DNA from: Vagococcus allomyrinae
Lineage (GTDB): Bacteria; Bacillota; Bacilli; Lactobacillales; Vagococcaceae
Reading direction: 5' to 3'
DNA length: 64,000 nucleotides
Assembly: GCF_017829975.1 (NCBI RefSeq)
Contig: NZ_JAEEGA010000022.1
Coordinates: forward strand, 27,507-91,506
The notes beneath the pieces are model-generated. The model saw only the letters and a list, made by a program, of their open reading frames with translations, was not told the origin of the DNA and made no database searches. Shown piece by piece: positions 35,448 to 45,480 of this stretch. A program made the translations under genes and the position numbers. How positions within the stretch are numbered: position 1 is the stretch's first letter; each line of letters begins with the position of its first letter.

Positions 35448-35476
35448 TTGACAGCCTATTAACTTAAGGCTATTAT
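35448..35476 (+). promoter_or_regulatory. sigma-A promoter of the glyQS leader
   Basis: Consensus TTGACA (35448-35453) and TATTAT (35471-35476) are spaced by 17 bases. Confidence 0.85.
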
Positions 35477-35482
35477 TAGTGT

Positions 35483-35697
35483 AATAAAAAAAGTTACAGT
35501 GATGGAGAATAGTAGATATTTTTTCTTAGACAAGCGAGATTGGGACAGTGTGAGCCAATTTAAGAAGACTTATTGAATGGCGCTCTTGAGTAACCTTAAC
35601 GAAGCTGCTGATGGAAATCAGAAGTAGGGTGGAACCGCGATTAACTCGTCCCTATGTTTAACATATCTATGTTAAGCATAGGGACGAGTTTTATTTG
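35483..35697 (+). promoter_or_regulatory. T-box leader controlling glyQ-glyS
   Basis: The leader has a stem I start (GAGAATAGTAG), the T-box AGGGTGGAACCGCG (35626-35639) and a very strong terminator with arms AACTCGTCCCTATG and CATAGGGACGAGTT plus an inner TTAACATA/TATGTTAA stem, followed by TTTATTT. GGC at 35579-35581 is a good candidate glycine specifier codon. It should read the charging state of tRNA-Gly. Confidence 0.95.
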
Positions 35698-35765
35698 TGT
35701 CACATGCTTAGCACAATTTAAAGAATAGAGTCGTCAACAAACGACCGCAATGGAGGAGAGATCAA

Positions 35766-36656
35766 ATGAAAAAGAAGTTAACTGTGCAAGAAATGATTTT
35801 AACGCTGCAAAAATTTTGGTCAGATCAAGGCTGTATGTTAATGCAATCTTACGATACTGAAAAGGGGGCAGGGACGATGAGTCCTTATACCTTCTTGCGT
35901 GCAATTGGGCCAGAGCCTTGGAATGCGGCGTATGTTGAACCGTCCCGGCGGCCAGATGATGGGCGTTATGGGGAAAATCCCAACCGTCTGTTTCAGCATC
36001 ATCAATTTCAAGTGGTCATGAAGCCTTCACCGGATAATATTCAAGAGCTTTATTTGCAGAGTTTGGAATTAGTGGGGATCAACCCTTTGGAACACGATAT
36101 TCGTTTTGTTGAAGACAACTGGGAAAACCCCTCTATGGGATGCGCTGGCTTAGGATGGGAAGTCTGGCTTGATGGGATGGAGATCACACAATTTACGTAC
36201 TTCCAGCAAGTGGGTGGGTTAGAATGTAAACCTGTTACCAGTGAAATTACTTTTGGGATTGAGCGCTTGGCTTCTTATATTCAAGAAGTGGAAAGTGTCT
36301 ATGATTTAGAGTGGACGGATGGGGTAAAGTACGGCGAAATCTTTATTCAGCCCGAGTATGAGCATTCAAAGTATGCCTTTGAGGAAAGTAATCAAGAGAT
36401 GTTGTTTATGCTGTTTGAAATGTATCAAAAAGAAGCGCAAAAATGTATTGAAGCCGGCTTGGTTCACCCAGGTTATGACTATGTTTTAAAGTGTAGTCAC
36501 ACCTTTAATCTATTAGATGCTAGAGGGGCCGTTTCAGTCACTGAACGAGCTGGTTTCTTAGCTCGAATCCGCAAGATGGCTCGCGAACTAGCTAAGACCT
36601 TTGTTGCGGAACGAGAAAAATTAGGATTCCCATTATTAAACAAGGAGGCTAACTAA
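35766..36656 (+). CDS. glyQ: glycyl-tRNA synthetase alpha subunit
   Basis: The catalytic alpha chain of the bacterial alpha2-beta2 class II synthetase. The 296-residue protein has [14 protein letters not shown] at the start, [31 protein letters not shown], the motif 2 region around the [11 protein letters not shown] stretch, and [21 protein letters not shown] near the C-terminus. The length is standard. GGAGGAG precedes the ATG; glyS starts one base after its stop. Confidence 0.97.
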   Translation: MKKKLTVQEMILTLQKFWSDQGCMLMQSYDTEKGAGTMSPYTFLRAIGPEPWNAAYVEPSRRPDDGRYGENPNRLFQHHQFQVVMKPSPDNIQELYLQSLELVGINPLEHDIRFVEDNWENPSMGCAGLGWEVWLDGMEITQFTYFQQVGGLECKPVTSEITFGIERLASYIQEVESVYDLEWTDGVKYGEIFIQPEYEHSKYAFEESNQEMLFMLFEMYQKEAQKCIEAGLVHPGYDYVLKCSHTFNLLDARGAVSVTERAGFLARIRKMARELAKTFVAEREKLGFPLLNKEAN

Positions 36657-36657
36657 G

Positions 36658-38748
36658 ATGACACATCAATTTTTATTGGAGATTGGTTTAGAAGAAATGC
36701 CAGCTCGGGTGGTAACGCCCAGCATCAGACAGTTAAAAGAAAAAACAGCTCAATTTTTAGAAACCAATCGCTTGAGCTTTGATTCTATCGACCACTTTTC
36801 GACTCCTCGCCGTTTAGCGATTCGCATCAATGGCTTGGCAGAGAAACAAGCGGATATTGAAGAAGAAGCTAAGGGGCCTGCTAAGAAAATTGCCCAAGAC
36901 GCTGAAGGCAATTGGTCAAAAGCAGCGGAAGGATTTGTTCGTGGTCAAGGAATGACCACAGCGGATATTTTCTACAAAGACATCAAAGGAGTGGAGTACG
37001 TTCACGTCAACAAATTTATTCCAGGAAAAACGGCGCAAGCAGTGCTTCCGCTGATCGCAGATGTCGTTAAAAGTTTGCATTTTCCCGTCAGTATGCATTG
37101 GGGAAATCATGAGTTTAAATACATTCGGCCAATCCATTGGTTAGTCGGCTTGTTGGATGACCAAGTGATTCCGTTTGAATTAGTGGCTGTTACGTCTGGT
37201 CGAACCTCCCGTGGTCACCGCTTTTTAGGAAGCGAGACGGAGATTGATCATGCGGCGAACTATGAAGAAAAGCTGGCAGCCCAATTTGTCTATGTCAACG
37301 CTGACGAGCGCCAAGCCTTGATTGAAACGCAAATTGCCACTCTCGCTAAAAACAATCAGTGGCACGTCGCCTTAGATGAGGATCTATTAGATGAAGTGAA
37401 CAATTTAGTGGAATTCCCAACCGCCTTTGCTGGCAGTTTTGCAGAGAAGTATCTGGCGATTCCAGAAGAAGTATTAGTGACGTCTATGAAAGAACATCAA
37501 CGGTATTTTGATGTACGTGACAGCGCTGGGAAGCTCTTACCATTTTTTGTTTCCGTTCGTAATGGGAATGGGGAGTACCTTGAAAATGTGGTGAAAGGCA
37601 ATGAGAAAGTCTTAACCGCTCGGCTTGAGGATGCGGAATTTTTCTTCAAAGATGATCAAGCTTTGACCATTGATGAGTGTGTCAACAAATTACGCAATGT
37701 GACCTTCCATGAAAAAATCGGCTCGATTTATGAGAAAATGCAACGAGTGAGCGCTATTGCCCAGTTGATAGGTCAGGAAGTTGGCTTGACGGATACTGAA
37801 TTGAGCCAATTAGATCGGGCCGCAGCCATCTACAAGTTTGACTTGGTGACCAACATGGTAGGCGAGTTTCCTGAATTACAAGGGATTATGGGTGAAAAAT
37901 ACGCGCTGATGCAAGGAGAGGACCCGGCGGTTGCCCAAGCGATTCGCGAACATTACTTACCAGTTTCTAGTGAAGGCGAGTTACCTGAATCAAGGATTGG
38001 CGCCGTCTTAGCAGTAGCGGATAAAACAGACTCTGTCTTAAGCTTTTTCAATGTCGGCATGATTCCTAGTGGTTCTAACGATCCTTATGCCTTACGTCGT
38101 CAAACCTATGGTATTATTCGCATCGTGATCCAAATGGGCTGGAACTTCCCATTGGTTCGACTGCAACATCAAATTGCTGAGATTATCAATCAAGACAGCG
38201 GCCGCTTTGGGATTGAATTAGCTCAAACCCAAGATGGCGTCACAGAATTTATCAAGGGGAGAATGAAGCAATTCTTAAGTGCCCGCGGAATTCGTCATGA
38301 TATCATTGAAGCTGTCACCAATACGCAACAAAGTGATTTAGCCACAATGGCTGAGGCGGCGACGATTTTAAAAGAGCGTCATGAAGACAGTGACTTCAAA
38401 CCGTCGATTGAATCCTTAACCCGAGTGATGAATCTGGGAGCAAAAGGCCAAGAGCTGCTAGCCCAAGGCGTCGAAGAAGCCGTTCAACCAGTCTTGTTTG
38501 AAAATGAAGCTGAAAAACAATTGTATGAAGCGGTTGAGCAAGTGGAAGCCCAACTCAATCAACGAACCTTAAGTGAAAATTATGAAGCATTAAAAAATCT
38601 TTCGCCGCTGATTGAAGCTTATTTTAATGATACAATGGTAATGGCAGAAGACGAGGCTGTTCGTGAAAATCGACTTCGTCAATTGTTTAAAATTGCGCGA
38701 ATGGTATTGTCCTTTGCCAGCTTAGATTTATTAATTGTCAAACAATAA
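36658..38748 (+). CDS. glyS: glycyl-tRNA synthetase beta subunit
   Basis: The 696-residue beta chain handles tRNA binding. It begins [15 protein letters not shown], has [28 protein letters not shown] and [10 protein letters not shown], an HD-like central domain, and a C-terminal anticodon-binding helical domain. The ribosome site GGAGG lies within the end of glyQ, so translation is coupled. Confidence 0.97.
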   Translation: MTHQFLLEIGLEEMPARVVTPSIRQLKEKTAQFLETNRLSFDSIDHFSTPRRLAIRINGLAEKQADIEEEAKGPAKKIAQDAEGNWSKAAEGFVRGQGMTTADIFYKDIKGVEYVHVNKFIPGKTAQAVLPLIADVVKSLHFPVSMHWGNHEFKYIRPIHWLVGLLDDQVIPFELVAVTSGRTSRGHRFLGSETEIDHAANYEEKLAAQFVYVNADERQALIETQIATLAKNNQWHVALDEDLLDEVNNLVEFPTAFAGSFAEKYLAIPEEVLVTSMKEHQRYFDVRDSAGKLLPFFVSVRNGNGEYLENVVKGNEKVLTARLEDAEFFFKDDQALTIDECVNKLRNVTFHEKIGSIYEKMQRVSAIAQLIGQEVGLTDTELSQLDRAAAIYKFDLVTNMVGEFPELQGIMGEKYALMQGEDPAVAQAIREHYLPVSSEGELPESRIGAVLAVADKTDSVLSFFNVGMIPSGSNDPYALRRQTYGIIRIVIQMGWNFPLVRLQHQIAEIINQDSGRFGIELAQTQDGVTEFIKGRMKQFLSARGIRHDIIEAVTNTQQSDLATMAEAATILKERHEDSDFKPSIESLTRVMNLGAKGQELLAQGVEEAVQPVLFENEAEKQLYEAVEQVEAQLNQRTLSENYEALKNLSPLIEAYFNDTMVMAEDEAVRENRLRQLFKIARMVLSFASLDLLIVKQ

Positions 38749-38768
38749 AAAAATAAAAGGAGCAAATT

Positions 38769-39149
38769 ATGAAAAAAATTGAAACTGCAAAAGCACCCTC
38801 AGCAATCGGTCCCTATGTCCAGGGGAATATCGTGAACGGCTTGTTATTTTCGTCAGGTCAAATCCCGATTAACCCAGCCACTGGTGAGGTGGAAGAGACG
38901 AGCATTGAAAAACAAACCAAACAAGTGATGGAAAATATCAAGGCCATTTTAGCAACGATTGATGGCGATTTTGACAGCATTGTCAAAACGACTTGTTTCT
39001 TGTCAGACATGGAGAACTTCGGTATTTTTAATGAGGTTTATGGCTCTTATTTCACTGATAAATTGCCAGCCCGTTCTTGTGTCGAAGTCGCTCGTTTACC
39101 TAAAGATGTGTTAGTGGAAGTCGAATTAATTGCAGAAGTCAAAAACTAG
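38769..39149 (+). CDS. ridA: RidA family reactive imine deaminase
   Basis: RidA hydrolyses 2-aminoacrylate and other enamines/imines released by PLP enzymes, protecting them. The 126-residue protein has APSAIGPYVQG and FSSGQIPINP, plus the substrate-binding Arg102 with Cys104 (PARSCVEV) and Glu119 in LVEVELIA, as in true RidA. AAAGGAG precedes the ATG. It lies 20 bases after glyS, so it likely shares the T-box transcript. Confidence 0.94.
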   Translation: MKKIETAKAPSAIGPYVQGNIVNGLLFSSGQIPINPATGEVEETSIEKQTKQVMENIKAILATIDGDFDSIVKTTCFLSDMENFGIFNEVYGSYFTDKLPARSCVEVARLPKDVLVEVELIAEVKN

Positions 39150-39162
39150 TTAAACCTATGTG

Positions 39163-39203
39163 AGACATTGTTATCTTATTGGATGATGATGTCTTGCTTT
39201 TTT
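39163..39203 (+). terminator. terminator after ridA
   Basis: Arms AGACATTGTTATC and GATGATGATGTCT pair with three G-U wobbles and are followed by a T run. Confidence 0.65.
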
Positions 39204-39343
39204 CGTTATTTTAGCTCGCCAAGGTGACAATATTGCAAGGTTAAACCTCCCAAATTTGATAGTAATTGATTTTTCACTATGGTATAGTCAAAGTAGTAAT
39301 TTATAAATGATGCTTTTAAGCATGCTTAATGGAGGGTGAAGAA

Positions 39344-40912
39344 ATGAATTTTTTCAAACGTGCGCTTGCTAGCGTTACAAGAAGAAAAGGGAAATCAATA
39401 ATTTTATTTGCAGTTGTTTTCATTTTAGGGAATGTCATTGCTGGCGCAATTTCTATTCAGCAAGCAACGAAGAGTGTGGAGAAAAACATTAAAAGTCAAT
39501 TAGGTGGTACTGCTTCAGTCGGTTATGATCAGAAAGAGATGGACAAGTTTTGGAGTGAAAATCCTGAATCAACAACCGGACCAAAAACGAAAAACATTAC
39601 CAAAAAGGACATTGAAACCATCGGTAATTTATCTTATGTGAAGTACTACGATTATTCAGTCCAGTCCGGTTACATGACAAGCAAATTTAAAAATTATCAA
39701 CCAAAGTCAGATGGCGATAATTCTTTCTCAATAGGTGACCCTAATAGTAAATACAACAATTATTTTGATGTAAAAGGGGTACATTTTGAAGAATTGTTAG
39801 ATGTGCAAGAGAAAAAAATTGAAATTGTTGACGGTCGCGCCTTTACAAAGGATGAAATTCGAGATGGTAAAGCAGTTGCGGTCATTTCAAAGCAAGTGGC
39901 TGATGCCAATAGTTTAAAAGTTGGCGATAAATTAGTGCTTGATGCCGGGCAAGAAAATTATATGACGAGCCAAGAGCCCAGTGATGGCGAAGGTGATGAG
40001 ACGACAACCCCAACGGAATATTTTACTCAAGACATCGTCTATGAAGTGGTTGGTTTGTTCTCACCCCTGAAAAAAGAAGAGAGCAAAGACAAGAAAAAGG
40101 ATCCATATGGTCAGGACCAATGGCTGGAAATGCAGACGTATAATAGAATCTATGCACCAAATGATTATGTGGTTAAGGCCAATAAAGACTTTCAAAAAGG
40201 GCTTGTTGAAAAGTTTCCTGATATGAAAGAACAATATGGCGATTACACCGAAAAAGAAATGGATGAGCTGTTTGAATCAGTGACACCTTATTTTGTGTTA
40301 AAGTCACCAGAGGATGCAGAGGCGTTCCGTTCAGAAGTCACGCCTTTATTACCTGATAAATACAGCAAGCTAATCTTGTCAACGGATCAATATGATTCAA
40401 TTGCGGCACCTGTTAAAAATATGTCTAAAATCGCGACGTATGTGATTTATGTCTCCGTGGGCGCGACCTTATTAATCATTTCGCTTGTCGTCCTATTATT
40501 CATGCGAGATCGCAAACACGAATTGGGCATTTACTTATCACTAGGTGAGACCCGTAGTAAAGTAATTGGACAAATTGTTGTGGAAGTTGTCGTTATTGCC
40601 TTTGTGGCAATTACTCTGTCTGTCTTTACAGGGAACTTTTTAGCCAAAGGCGTCTCAGGTTCGCTGATTGAAACGCAGATGAAAGCCAAAGAAGAAGAAG
40701 ACATCTCTGGCATGAATTACGACTATCAATTAGAAGAGTTAACCGCAGGCAATTCGGTAGATGGTAGTGATGTGACCGATTCTTACAAGGTATCATTATC
40801 ACTGGGTTACATCATCATTTTCTATGTTGTCGGTATCGGCACGGTACTACTATCAACCATCGTCCCACTAATTTATATCTTAAGACTTAATCCGAAGAAA
40901 ATCATGATGTAA
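39344..40912 (+). CDS. ABC transporter permease (FtsX/MacB-like)
   Basis: A 522-residue membrane protein with one N-terminal segment (about 17-40), a large extracellular MacB-type domain (about 41-360) rich in Lys and acidic residues, and three C-terminal segments (near 365-385, 410-435 and 488-512). This is the FtsX-like permease layout, with RDRKHELGIYLSLGETRSKVI in the conserved loop. The ATG at 39344 has GGAGGGTG upstream. Such systems usually transmit force to, or extrude, envelope substrates rather than import; the substrate is unknown. An ATPase and a PASTA protein follow. Confidence 0.9.
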   Translation: MNFFKRALASVTRRKGKSIILFAVVFILGNVIAGAISIQQATKSVEKNIKSQLGGTASVGYDQKEMDKFWSENPESTTGPKTKNITKKDIETIGNLSYVKYYDYSVQSGYMTSKFKNYQPKSDGDNSFSIGDPNSKYNNYFDVKGVHFEELLDVQEKKIEIVDGRAFTKDEIRDGKAVAVISKQVADANSLKVGDKLVLDAGQENYMTSQEPSDGEGDETTTPTEYFTQDIVYEVVGLFSPLKKEESKDKKKDPYGQDQWLEMQTYNRIYAPNDYVVKANKDFQKGLVEKFPDMKEQYGDYTEKEMDELFESVTPYFVLKSPEDAEAFRSEVTPLLPDKYSKLILSTDQYDSIAAPVKNMSKIATYVIYVSVGATLLIISLVVLLFMRDRKHELGIYLSLGETRSKVIGQIVVEVVVIAFVAITLSVFTGNFLAKGVSGSLIETQMKAKEEEDISGMNYDYQLEELTAGNSVDGSDVTDSYKVSLSLGYIIIFYVVGIGTVLLSTIVPLIYILRLNPKKIMM

Positions 40913-40925
40913 GGAGGAACCGAAA

Positions 40926-41600
40926 ATGGCAATACTTGAAACGAAAAAAGTCAATTATTATTATCAAGATGGAGACAAACGTCGGTTCATCTTGAAAGAT
41001 ACGAGCGTTAAGTTTGAAAAAGGCAAATTCTATACGATTCTGGGACAATCAGGTTCTGGAAAAACCACTTTTTTATCGCTAATTGCGGCATTAGACGCCC
41101 CTAAAGATGGTGAAGTGCTTTATAAAGGCAAGGACATTAAGAAGATTGGTTACGAAAAATATCGCCGGAATGATATTGGGATTATCTTCCAAAGTTATAA
41201 CTTGATTCCTTATTTAACAGCAGTTGAAAACGTCTTGGTACCGATGGCGATTACAGAAAACGAGTTGCCAGATGATCAGAAAGAAGTGGCATACAACTTA
41301 CTGGATTACATCGGAATTGTCAAAACCAAAGCGGATCGTCCTGTCAATAAATTGTCCGGTGGGGAGCAGCAACGGGTGGCAATTGCCCGTGCTTTAGCCA
41401 CAAACGTCGACATTATCTTGGCAGATGAGCCAACTGGAAATTTGGATGAAGAGATGGAATCGGAAATTGTGGAAATCTTTAAAACCTTGGCTCATGAACA
41501 TGATAAATGTGTGATTGTCGTTACCCACTCCAATGAAATCGCCGAACTATCTGACGAGACATTGTATTTGAGAAAAGGAATATTGAATAAATATGAGTGA
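40926..41600 (+). CDS. ABC transporter ATP-binding protein (MacB/LolD type)
   Basis: A 224-residue ATPase with Walker [10 protein letters not shown] from residue 40, the Q-loop [16 protein letters not shown], the signature [16 protein letters not shown] and Walker [14 protein letters not shown], followed by VVTHSNEIA. The sequence class is that of MacB/LolD/FtsE ATPases, matching the FtsX-like permease 13 bases upstream. AAGGAGG precedes the ATG. It overlaps the PASTA gene by eight bases. Confidence 0.94.
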   Translation: MAILETKKVNYYYQDGDKRRFILKDTSVKFEKGKFYTILGQSGSGKTTFLSLIAALDAPKDGEVLYKGKDIKKIGYEKYRRNDIGIIFQSYNLIPYLTAVENVLVPMAITENELPDDQKEVAYNLLDYIGIVKTKADRPVNKLSGGEQQRVAIARALATNVDIILADEPTGNLDEEMESEIVEIFKTLAHEHDKCVIVVTHSNEIAELSDETLYLRKGILNKYE

Positions 41601-43233
41601 TTTTCTATCTAACTTCGACAAAAAAAACTATGAAAAAACAATTTCAGAAAAAAGTGGTAAAAAACTAGCTCCTGAGTCCCATGATCCAATGCCAGGTGAT
41701 GAAACTGAAACGCGCAGTGCTCGTAAAAAGCGTTCAAACAAGCCGCGGACTCATGAAAAGGAAACTGTGGAAGCTGTCATACCGGAAGAGCCGATGAGTG
41801 AAGCTGAACCGCTAGAGACAAAAAGCGAAGAGTTCACTGATTTTTCCAATGCGTCAGAACCGGTTGAAGGAGAGTTTGAAGATATCTTTGAACCAACTGA
41901 AGATGACCTCGAAGATGAGGCAACTCCTGCGGCGGTTGTAAAAACGAAAAACACTGAAGTGGTCCGTGACGAAGAGGAAGGGACGAGTCGTTTTAGTGAA
42001 GAGGAAACGGAGATTGATCCTACTTATAAAAAGCGAAAACGGCTTAAAATTATTATTTTTACAGTGATTGGAATCGTTGCGGCCATTGGGGCCTACTGGT
42101 TGTACTATGCTTATACCCATGTGGCGATGCCCAAGTTCACTGGTAAAAATGTCTCTGAAGCACGTGCTTGGGCGTCAGAAAATGACATGAAGCTGGATGT
42201 CGAACAGAAGTATGATTTCGACAAAGAAGTCAATACAGTGGTCAAACAAGATACCAAGGCTGGTAAAAAGGTCAAGAAGAAATCAACGGTTAAGTTAGTG
42301 GCCAGTCTAGGAGCTGATCCAGCTGAAATAATCTCATTACCAGATTTTTCTAAATTGACTAAAACTGCGGCAGATGAGTGGGTTGCAGAGCATAAAGCCG
42401 AGAATTTATCGATTCTCGAAGAATATAGTGACACTGTCGAAAAAGGCAAATTTATCCGTCAAGAAATTAATGACAAAGAAGTGAAACCTGAAAGCTACAA
42501 ACGGGAAGATCAAGCTGTGGTCTACTTCTCTAAAGGGAAAGAAACCTTTGAAAAAAATGTAGCCGTCCCCGATTTTAAAGGGAAGTCTAAAACAGATGTT
42601 GAGACTTGGGTAAAAACCAATGAGATTAAGATGGAGTATAAAGAGGTTGATTCTGAAACAATTGCGGAAGGGTTGATCGTGTCTCAAAGCATTGAAAAGG
42701 CGACAAAAGTTGCCAAACGAGATGCGATGAGCGTTGAAGTCTCTACTGGTAAAGCTTTCATTATTCCCAATTTTGGGGACTATACACCAGAGACGGCTGC
42801 TGGGGCTGCAGAAGGCTTAACGGTTAACGTCAAAACTACTTTTTCAGGGGATATTCCTTATGGCCAATTGATTTCACAATCAGTTGAAGCTGGCTCTAAA
42901 ATGAAAGTCAAGGATCTCAAGCCAGTCAACGTGACCTATTCAGCTGGCAGACCTTATCTGCGATCATGCTTTGGGACATTGGAAGGCGACTTAGAGAAAT
43001 TGTTCTTTACAGAGTACCGTTCCAAAGGCGCCAATATCACCTACACAACCTACTATGTCGACTCCAGTGAAGAGCGTGGTAAAGTAGTGGACATGAGTGC
43101 TTATAATCAATATGTGCCAATGGATTACGTGGTTAATCTAGGGATTAGTAATGGCAGTAAAGCCTCGAAACCAACGGATACCCAAACGACACCAGAAGAA
43201 CCAACTGCACCAAATGATGATCCTGAGTCATAA
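41593..43233 (+). CDS. single-pass membrane protein with extracellular PASTA domains
   Basis: A 546-residue protein. Residues 1-140 are acidic, low-complexity and presumably cytoplasmic; 145-150 are basic (KKRKRL) and 151-173 form one membrane helix. PASTA-like units follow near 178-243, 250-318, 323-392 and 394-455, each with a xxPxF start and a VSQ/VKQ centre. A last domain and a Thr/Pro-rich tail end it. PASTA domains bind muropeptides or beta-lactams in kinases and PBPs, but no kinase domain is present here. The start lies inside the ATPase gene, so the protein is probably a partner of this ABC transporter. Confidence 0.88.
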   Translation: MSDFLSNFDKKNYEKTISEKSGKKLAPESHDPMPGDETETRSARKKRSNKPRTHEKETVEAVIPEEPMSEAEPLETKSEEFTDFSNASEPVEGEFEDIFEPTEDDLEDEATPAAVVKTKNTEVVRDEEEGTSRFSEEETEIDPTYKKRKRLKIIIFTVIGIVAAIGAYWLYYAYTHVAMPKFTGKNVSEARAWASENDMKLDVEQKYDFDKEVNTVVKQDTKAGKKVKKKSTVKLVASLGADPAEIISLPDFSKLTKTAADEWVAEHKAENLSILEEYSDTVEKGKFIRQEINDKEVKPESYKREDQAVVYFSKGKETFEKNVAVPDFKGKSKTDVETWVKTNEIKMEYKEVDSETIAEGLIVSQSIEKATKVAKRDAMSVEVSTGKAFIIPNFGDYTPETAAGAAEGLTVNVKTTFSGDIPYGQLISQSVEAGSKMKVKDLKPVNVTYSAGRPYLRSCFGTLEGDLEKLFFTEYRSKGANITYTTYYVDSSEERGKVVDMSAYNQYVPMDYVVNLGISNGSKASKPTDTQTTPEEPTAPNDDPES

Positions 43234-43244
43234 AGTTAATCTTT

Positions 43245-43276
43245 AGCTACCTGTCAGAAGATGATGGGTAGCTTTT
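43245..43276 (+). terminator. terminator after the PASTA gene
   Basis: AGCTACC and GGGTAGCT arms are followed by TTTTCTT. Confidence 0.7.
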
Positions 43277-43402
43277 CTTGTTGTCCCAGTTTTTAAAACC
43301 GGTAATTCATCGGTGGCCAACCGGAAAAAAAGGTGGCGTGGTCCCCTTAGCAAACCGTTGTTAACGACTTGTTCGTTTGAAAGATTTCATGAAACATAAT
43401 GA

Positions 43403-43430
43403 TTGAAAAACTGGCTGATTGTGCTATAAT
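43403..43430 (+). promoter_or_regulatory. sigma-A promoter of dnaG-rpoD
   Basis: TTGAAA (43403-43408) and TATAAT (43425-43430) are spaced by 16 bases. It lies inside the longest dnaG reading frame and so rules out starts upstream of 43543. Confidence 0.75.
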
Positions 43431-43461
43431 GGAATATGTATCTTTGTGTACGTTTATCTTT

Positions 43462-43499
43462 GGTCGCGCTAAATGGTCTTTCTGTTTAGTGCGACCTTT
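43462..43499 (+). promoter_or_regulatory. terminator-like hairpin in the dnaG leader
   Basis: GGTCGCGCTAAA (43462-43473) pairs with TTTAGTGCGACC (43485-43496) over 12 base pairs with one wobble, followed by TTTATATA. It sits between the dnaG promoter and the ATG. The T tract is short, so it may attenuate, be a processing site, or stabilise the 5' end. Confidence 0.6.
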
Positions 43500-43542
43500 A
43501 TATACTAACGCATCACATGAAGTAGAATGTGGGGTGAGGAAC

Positions 43543-45456
43543 ATGTCACAACGTATCCCTCAAGAGGTTATTGAGGAAATTAGACGACAGTCCAACATTG
43601 TCGATGTTGTTGGTCAATATGTCCAATTAAAAAAATCTGGAAAGAATTATTTTGGGTTATGTCCGTTCCATGAAGAACGATCACCATCCTTTTCAGTAGC
43701 AGAAGATAAGCAAATGTACCACTGCTTCGGCTGTGGTAAAGGGGGGAATGTCTTTAAATTTCTTCAAGAAGTGGATGGGTTGTCCTTCCCGGAATCCGTT
43801 AAAAAGGTTGCGGATATGGAAGGCGTCCAGTTGAACTATGATTTTGCTAGTACTGCGTCAGCTGAGCCTAGCGAGCATCAGCGTCAACAAAATGAATTAA
43901 TTAAACTTCACGAAAAAGCCGCCGAGATCTTTCATCATGTACTCCTTAACACTCAAGCCGGAGAACAAGCTTTAAGTTACTTAAAGGGGCGTGGTTTGAC
44001 CGAAGAAATCATCGCCGAATTTCAAATTGGCTTTGCGCCAAGAGAACGTATTTTATTAAAAAAAATATTTGAAAATGAAGAAGTTAGCGATGAGTTGCTT
44101 GATGCTTCAGGTTTGATGACTCAACGGGATAACGGCGAATGGCTGGACCGTTTTTATCAACGGATTATGTTTCCAATTCGCAATGCTCAGGGGAAAATTA
44201 TTGCCTTTTCTGGTCGGATTTTACAGACGGAAAACTTTGACAGTGATAAAATGCCCAAGTATTTAAATAGTCCAGAAACATTGATCTTTAACAAAAGGCA
44301 GACGTTGTTTAACTACGATCAAGCTAAAAATGAAGCGAGAAAAGAGCAAGAATTGACGCTTTTTGAAGGCTTTATGGACGTGATTGCCGCGTGGACTGCT
44401 GGGGTTAAAAATGGGGTTGCCTCGATGGGGACCAGTTTAACAAATGAGCAGATTAAGATGATTCAGCGAGTCTCCAATAAGTTGTTATTGTGTTACGATG
44501 GGGATTCAGCTGGTATTGAAGCAACCAAAAGAGCGCTGGATTTATTGTCAAGTGAGACCACATTAGAATTGAGCGTTGCCCGTTTGCCAGATGGCTTAGA
44601 CCCTGATGACTATATTGGGAAATACGGGGCAGAAGAATTTGTTCGCCTGACTAAGAGCGGTCGTGAGACCGAATTTACTTTCAAGATGAGCTACTTTAAG
44701 CGAGGGAAAAATCTTAAAAATGAGCAGGAACGCTTTGGTTATCTGCAGGAGATGGTCAAGGAATTGGTAAAAGTCCCTTCTGTGATTGAAAGGGAAGTCT
44801 ACATCAATCAAATCGCCGAAGAATTTGATATTTCAGTTGAGGCCATTACCGAAGAAATTCGGGGGGCACAACAAGATGGCCATCGAGAAAAACGTGAAAA
44901 CCGCCAGAAACGACAAGCACCAGAGTTCAATCATTATGAACCACCCATGGATGATCTGGAGCCCTATTATGATGAGCCGATGCCGACCGTTGAACAGCGG
45001 GCGCCAAAAGAGTATCAAGTAAAGCCGATGACTTATGGTGAAAAAGCCGAGCAAATGTTATTGTTTCGCATCATGCATGAGCGAGCGGTTCAGGCTAAAA
45101 TCAACCAAGTCAGTGAGTTTGCGTTTATTCATGATGAATATCAGGAGTTATATAGTCATTTTAATGATTACATGCTCACTCAGGGAAGCTTTGTGGAAGC
45201 TGATTTTCTCAGCTATCTCCAAGAAGATTATTTAAAAGAAAAGTTTGTGACGATCTCTTATATCGAGATGTCTGAAGAAAGCTCTGTTAAAGAAATCGAT
45301 GATTACCTACTGGCTCTCAAACGATATCGACTGGAGTCTGTCAAGCAACAAAAAATCATCGCCCAAAAAGAAGCGAGCCGAACAGGTAATAAACAGTTAG
45401 AACAAGAACTAACTGTTGAAATAATAAATATTCAGCGGCAGTTAAAAAGTGTATGA
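43543..45456 (+). CDS. dnaG: DNA primase
   Basis: DnaG makes RNA primers for replication. The 637-residue protein has the N-terminal zinc finger with Cys40, His43, Cys61 and Cys64, the RNA-polymerase-like catalytic domain with FPIRNAQGKIIAFSGR, the Toprim domain (EGFMDVIAAW, then YDGDSAGIEA), and a C-terminal DnaB-binding helical domain. The ATG at 43543 follows GGGGTGAGGA; the frame is open to 43399 but covers the promoter. rpoD follows after 24 bases, the macromolecular synthesis operon. Confidence 0.96.
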   Translation: MSQRIPQEVIEEIRRQSNIVDVVGQYVQLKKSGKNYFGLCPFHEERSPSFSVAEDKQMYHCFGCGKGGNVFKFLQEVDGLSFPESVKKVADMEGVQLNYDFASTASAEPSEHQRQQNELIKLHEKAAEIFHHVLLNTQAGEQALSYLKGRGLTEEIIAEFQIGFAPRERILLKKIFENEEVSDELLDASGLMTQRDNGEWLDRFYQRIMFPIRNAQGKIIAFSGRILQTENFDSDKMPKYLNSPETLIFNKRQTLFNYDQAKNEARKEQELTLFEGFMDVIAAWTAGVKNGVASMGTSLTNEQIKMIQRVSNKLLLCYDGDSAGIEATKRALDLLSSETTLELSVARLPDGLDPDDYIGKYGAEEFVRLTKSGRETEFTFKMSYFKRGKNLKNEQERFGYLQEMVKELVKVPSVIEREVYINQIAEEFDISVEAITEEIRGAQQDGHREKRENRQKRQAPEFNHYEPPMDDLEPYYDEPMPTVEQRAPKEYQVKPMTYGEKAEQMLLFRIMHERAVQAKINQVSEFAFIHDEYQELYSHFNDYMLTQGSFVEADFLSYLQEDYLKEKFVTISYIEMSEESSVKEIDDYLLALKRYRLESVKQQKIIAQKEASRTGNKQLEQELTVEIINIQRQLKSV

Positions 45457-45480
45457 TAATAATAAAGGGGGCTTTCTTCC

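Noticed and set aside
42111..42687. Minus-strand reading frames opposite the PASTA gene
   Set aside because: They are mirror frames of a well-supported gene, without ribosome sites or recognisable products.
43399..43542. N-terminal extension of DnaG
   Set aside because: It covers the promoter and a hairpin and does not resemble primase; the strong ribosome site is before 43543.
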